In this document: positions 6,333 to 8,220 of the stretch, piece after piece | Numbering within the stretch: position 1 is the first letter of the stretch | How the letters are laid out: every line of letters starts with the position of its first letter | Assembly: GCA_027489475.1 (NCBI GenBank) | Contig: JAIXZQ010000369.1 | Span: forward strand, 1 to 8,220 | Length of the DNA: 8,220 nt | Direction: 5' to 3' | Source of the DNA: Methylophilus sp. | GTDB taxonomy: Bacteria; Pseudomonadota; Gammaproteobacteria; Burkholderiales; Methylophilaceae | The notes under the pieces: model-generated | Told to the model about the DNA's origin: nothing | The model's input: only the letters and a program-made list of their open reading frames with translations | Databases searched by the model: none | Translations under genes and position numbers: made by a program

Positions 6333-7973
6333 TTAAAAACCCAACAAAGTCAGTTCGGTGTAGAAGAAATCAGAGTCTGCTGAACGGTCGGATTGTCCTG
6401 TGACTCTGCGAGAAGTGGTTTTAACGAAATCGCCTGCCCAGAAATGTGCATAACCCAAGTTGAGTGAGGCATATTGATTGATTGGGAAACGAATACGCAA
6501 ATCGTATTCTTTACCCAAGTCTTTGCCTGCACGCCCGGTTCTATCCTGCAAGTTTGCGCCTGCGTTCCAGCGATCAGAGGCCTGATCCAAGTGGTACCAG
6601 CTAAAGCCTGTATCCACCTGTACACGGTCTAAGAAGGACACTTTAGGCTCGAACTCTAAGCGAATCTTAGGCGTACGGATGTTTTCCATCTGGATATAAT
6701 CGTCGTTTGACCAAGGGCGCGCAAAACCAAACAAACGGTCAAAGCGGCCACTGTCGGTGCGGTCATCACGCGCTCTGGCTGTGGTTCTATCGCCAGAAGC
6801 AACCCCGTAGAAGGCGCTAAAACGGGGTTTCCATGGATGTTTGAAGCTATACCCAATTTCGGCATTGTAGGCATAGGCGTTATGGTCTACGGTAATCAAA
6901 CTGGTGCCGACCAGGCGTTGCACTTCGCCCCACTGCTTAATGTAGCTGGCATCATAGTCAAACTGTGTGCCCGGAATATTGCCGTAGACGCGTAAACCGC
7001 CGGTATGAATTTCTCGGTCAACTTTAGCAGAGTCTACCGCTGGACGCCCATCGGTATCGTATTTCACTTTGCTACCATCTTGCTTAAGCAACAAGTAATA
7101 AGGCTCAAAAGTCACATACTCAGACAGACCGCGATAGTCACCAATCACGCCATAGAAGTCTTGCGATTTGTTGACCTCGTCATTTTCACGTGTAAACCGT
7201 TGTATTGGTTGCACGGCAAACCATTCAAGCTGCCAATCGTTTTTCTTATCCCCGATATTGCCGCGCAAGCCTTGAAAGTTGTTGGTGGTGTTGCGCCATT
7301 CGTTACGCGCAATCAAGCGACGATCAATCGCTTCCCAGGCATGTCGACCTGCACGCACCCAGATAGGACGGTCATTACCATAATCATCTTTACCCAAAAA
7401 AGACTGTTTGAAATTTAATTCAAAATAACCCTGTAAGATGTGTAAATAGTTGATGTCACGAGTATCAAATTGGCGCGTATAGTCACCATTATTGCGTCTA
7501 GAATCTTGTAGTTCGATGGCGAAGCGCAATGGATCTAAGATGTTCTTGACGCCAAAAAATGCGCGTGTGCGAAGCAAAATAGGCTGGTCTAAATTTTCAT
7601 CTGAGCGTCTAAAATCGTTATCGCGGTATTCATAACGCGCACGATATTCAAGGCCCAAATCCAACCAGTCCACATCTGCAAAAGTATCATAGTCCTTTAA
7701 CCATGTCTTGTTGGCTTGTTTCACATAACGTGGTGGATCGGTTTCTTTTTGCGTACCATAGCTACGACGATCCACAAAATAACCGTTGGCCGCTTTAGCT
7801 GCGGCTTTTTCTTCGGCCTTGATCTCGTCAAGCCGCGCTTGCACTTTCTTTTTCTGCTCAGCATCCTCAACCGATGCTTCTGCCACTTGCAGGTCTTCTG
7901 CAAAGGCCACGCCATTGCCCAACCACCAAACACCGGCGGCGGCCAGGGCAAGACTTAATTTCTTAAACTGCAT
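6333..7973 (-). CDS. Alginate-export-family (AlgE-like) outer-membrane porin
   Basis: The 546-residue precursor has a signal peptide (MQFKK, hydrophobic core, cleavage expected after AFA at residue 25). A charged, probably coiled-coil periplasmic segment follows at about residues 27-63. Then comes a long region rich in alternating aromatic and polar residues typical of a beta-barrel, ending in the terminal phenylalanine (TLLGF) used for outer-membrane assembly. The stretch VRAGRHAWEAIDRRLIARNEW resembles the strand-turn-strand pattern of the alginate export family. Despite the family name, its position between a YezD-like gene and sbp suggests uptake of sulfate or an organosulfur compound rather than alginate export; that is inference. 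The ATG at 7973 has GGGAG six bases upstream and begins the signal peptide directly. A longer frame from the ATG at 8036 would put 21 residues before it. Confidence 0.85.
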   Translation of the reverse strand: MQFKKLSLALAAAGVWWLGNGVAFAEDLQVAEASVEDAEQKKKVQARLDEIKAEEKAAAKAANGYFVDRRSYGTQKETDPPRYVKQANKTWLKDYDTFADVDWLDLGLEYRARYEYRDNDFRRSDENLDQPILLRTRAFFGVKNILDPLRFAIELQDSRRNNGDYTRQFDTRDINYLHILQGYFELNFKQSFLGKDDYGNDRPIWVRAGRHAWEAIDRRLIARNEWRNTTNNFQGLRGNIGDKKNDWQLEWFAVQPIQRFTRENDEVNKSQDFYGVIGDYRGLSEYVTFEPYYLLLKQDGSKVKYDTDGRPAVDSAKVDREIHTGGLRVYGNIPGTQFDYDASYIKQWGEVQRLVGTSLITVDHNAYAYNAEIGYSFKHPWKPRFSAFYGVASGDRTTARARDDRTDSGRFDRLFGFARPWSNDDYIQMENIRTPKIRLEFEPKVSFLDRVQVDTGFSWYHLDQASDRWNAGANLQDRTGRAGKDLGKEYDLRIRFPINQYASLNLGYAHFWAGDFVKTTSRRVTGQSDRSADSDFFYTELTLLGF

Positions 7974-7979
7974 GTCAAT

Positions 7980-7984
7980 CTCCC
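7980..7984 (-). promoter_or_regulatory. Ribosome binding site fixing the porin start
   Basis: GGGAG on the minus strand, six bases before the ATG at 7973. It favours this start over the upstream ATG at 8036. Confidence 0.65.
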
Positions 7985-8035
7985 GTAGATGCATAACTTC
8001 CAGTGGCCTGGTCAGTGTTTTAATAAATGAATCCA

Positions 8036-8218
8036 TTACTTTTTGGATTTAGGCTGTTGATCAAAGCGGACTTTTTCGCGACGCTCAATTTGCGTCACGC
8101 GGCCATCGTGCACAGTAATCTCTATCGAACCATAGCCTGTATCCTGCTGCACCGCATGGATTGCCGCAGCCACCACCGCAAGAATGGCTTCATCGGTTTG
8201 CGTCTCTGGGGCTTTAAT
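8036..8218 (-). CDS. DUF2292 / YezD-like small protein (5' partial)
   Basis: The last 60 codons of a gene that enters from the right edge. The tail has a helix (ETQTDEAILAVVAAAIHAVQ) followed by the family's typical strands, GYGSIEITVHDGRVTQIERR, and ends EKVRFDQQPKSKK. This matches the YezD family, whose members usually have about 55-70 residues, so probably only a short N-terminal piece is missing. The function is not established; family genes are often found beside sulfate or cysteine assimilation genes, which agrees with the porin and Sbp downstream. Its stop lies 62 bases before the preferred porin start, with no terminator between, so it is probably the upstream member of this operon. 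Confidence 0.8.
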   Translation of the reverse strand: MKAPETQTDEAILAVVAAAIHAVQQDTGYGSIEITVHDGRVTQIERREKVRFDQQPKSKK

Positions 8219-8220
8219 GG

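Noticed and set aside
7005..7418. 137-codon plus-strand open frame within the porin gene
   Set aside because: Antisense to the beta-barrel region; its hydrophobic runs are a by-product of the barrel's charged codons read in reverse.

Overview
The window suggests a Gram-negative betaproteobacterium of moderate GC, possibly from the methylotrophic Methylophilaceae. This rests on protein style (Sbp, alginate-export-type porin, TAXI-like anchored protein) and is an inference, not a sequence search. Six genes are well supported, all densely packed. One further gene is cut by the right edge, and the first gene is cut by the left edge. I see no tRNA, rRNA, CRISPR array, insertion sequence or gap over 300 bases.

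Layout. Plus strand, 1-1571: a group II (SufS-type) cysteine desulfurase with a complete active site and a low-complexity N-terminal extension of at least 119 residues that starts beyond the left edge. This is the architecture of the cysteine desulfurase cargo of family 2A (SrpI-type) encapsulin nanocompartments. Plus strand, 1677-3050: an inner-membrane-anchored TAXI/NMT1-type solute-binding protein with no transporter genes beside it. Minus strand, 3080-4768, convergent with the previous gene: a polytopic membrane protein with an intact EAL cyclic-di-GMP phosphodiesterase domain. Minus strand, 8220 down to 4927: a DUF2292/YezD-like small protein (partial), an alginate-export-family outer-membrane porin, a periplasmic sulfate-binding protein (Sbp), an intrinsic terminator, then a small DUF2325 protein.

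How it fits together. Two independent parts of the window point to sulfur. The left edge carries an enzyme that takes sulfur from cysteine and is probably stored in a protein shell. The right half carries an uptake set: outer-membrane porin, periplasmic sulfate binder and a YezD-like protein. A reasonable inference is that this is a sulfur acquisition and storage region responding to sulfur limitation. The shell gene, if present, should lie just left of the window, and sulfate permease/ATPase genes would have to be elsewhere. The EAL protein and the TAXI-like protein have no evident sulfur link.

Several starts were moved inward from the longest open frame because a good ribosome binding site and, for exported proteins, a signal peptide sit at an internal ATG.
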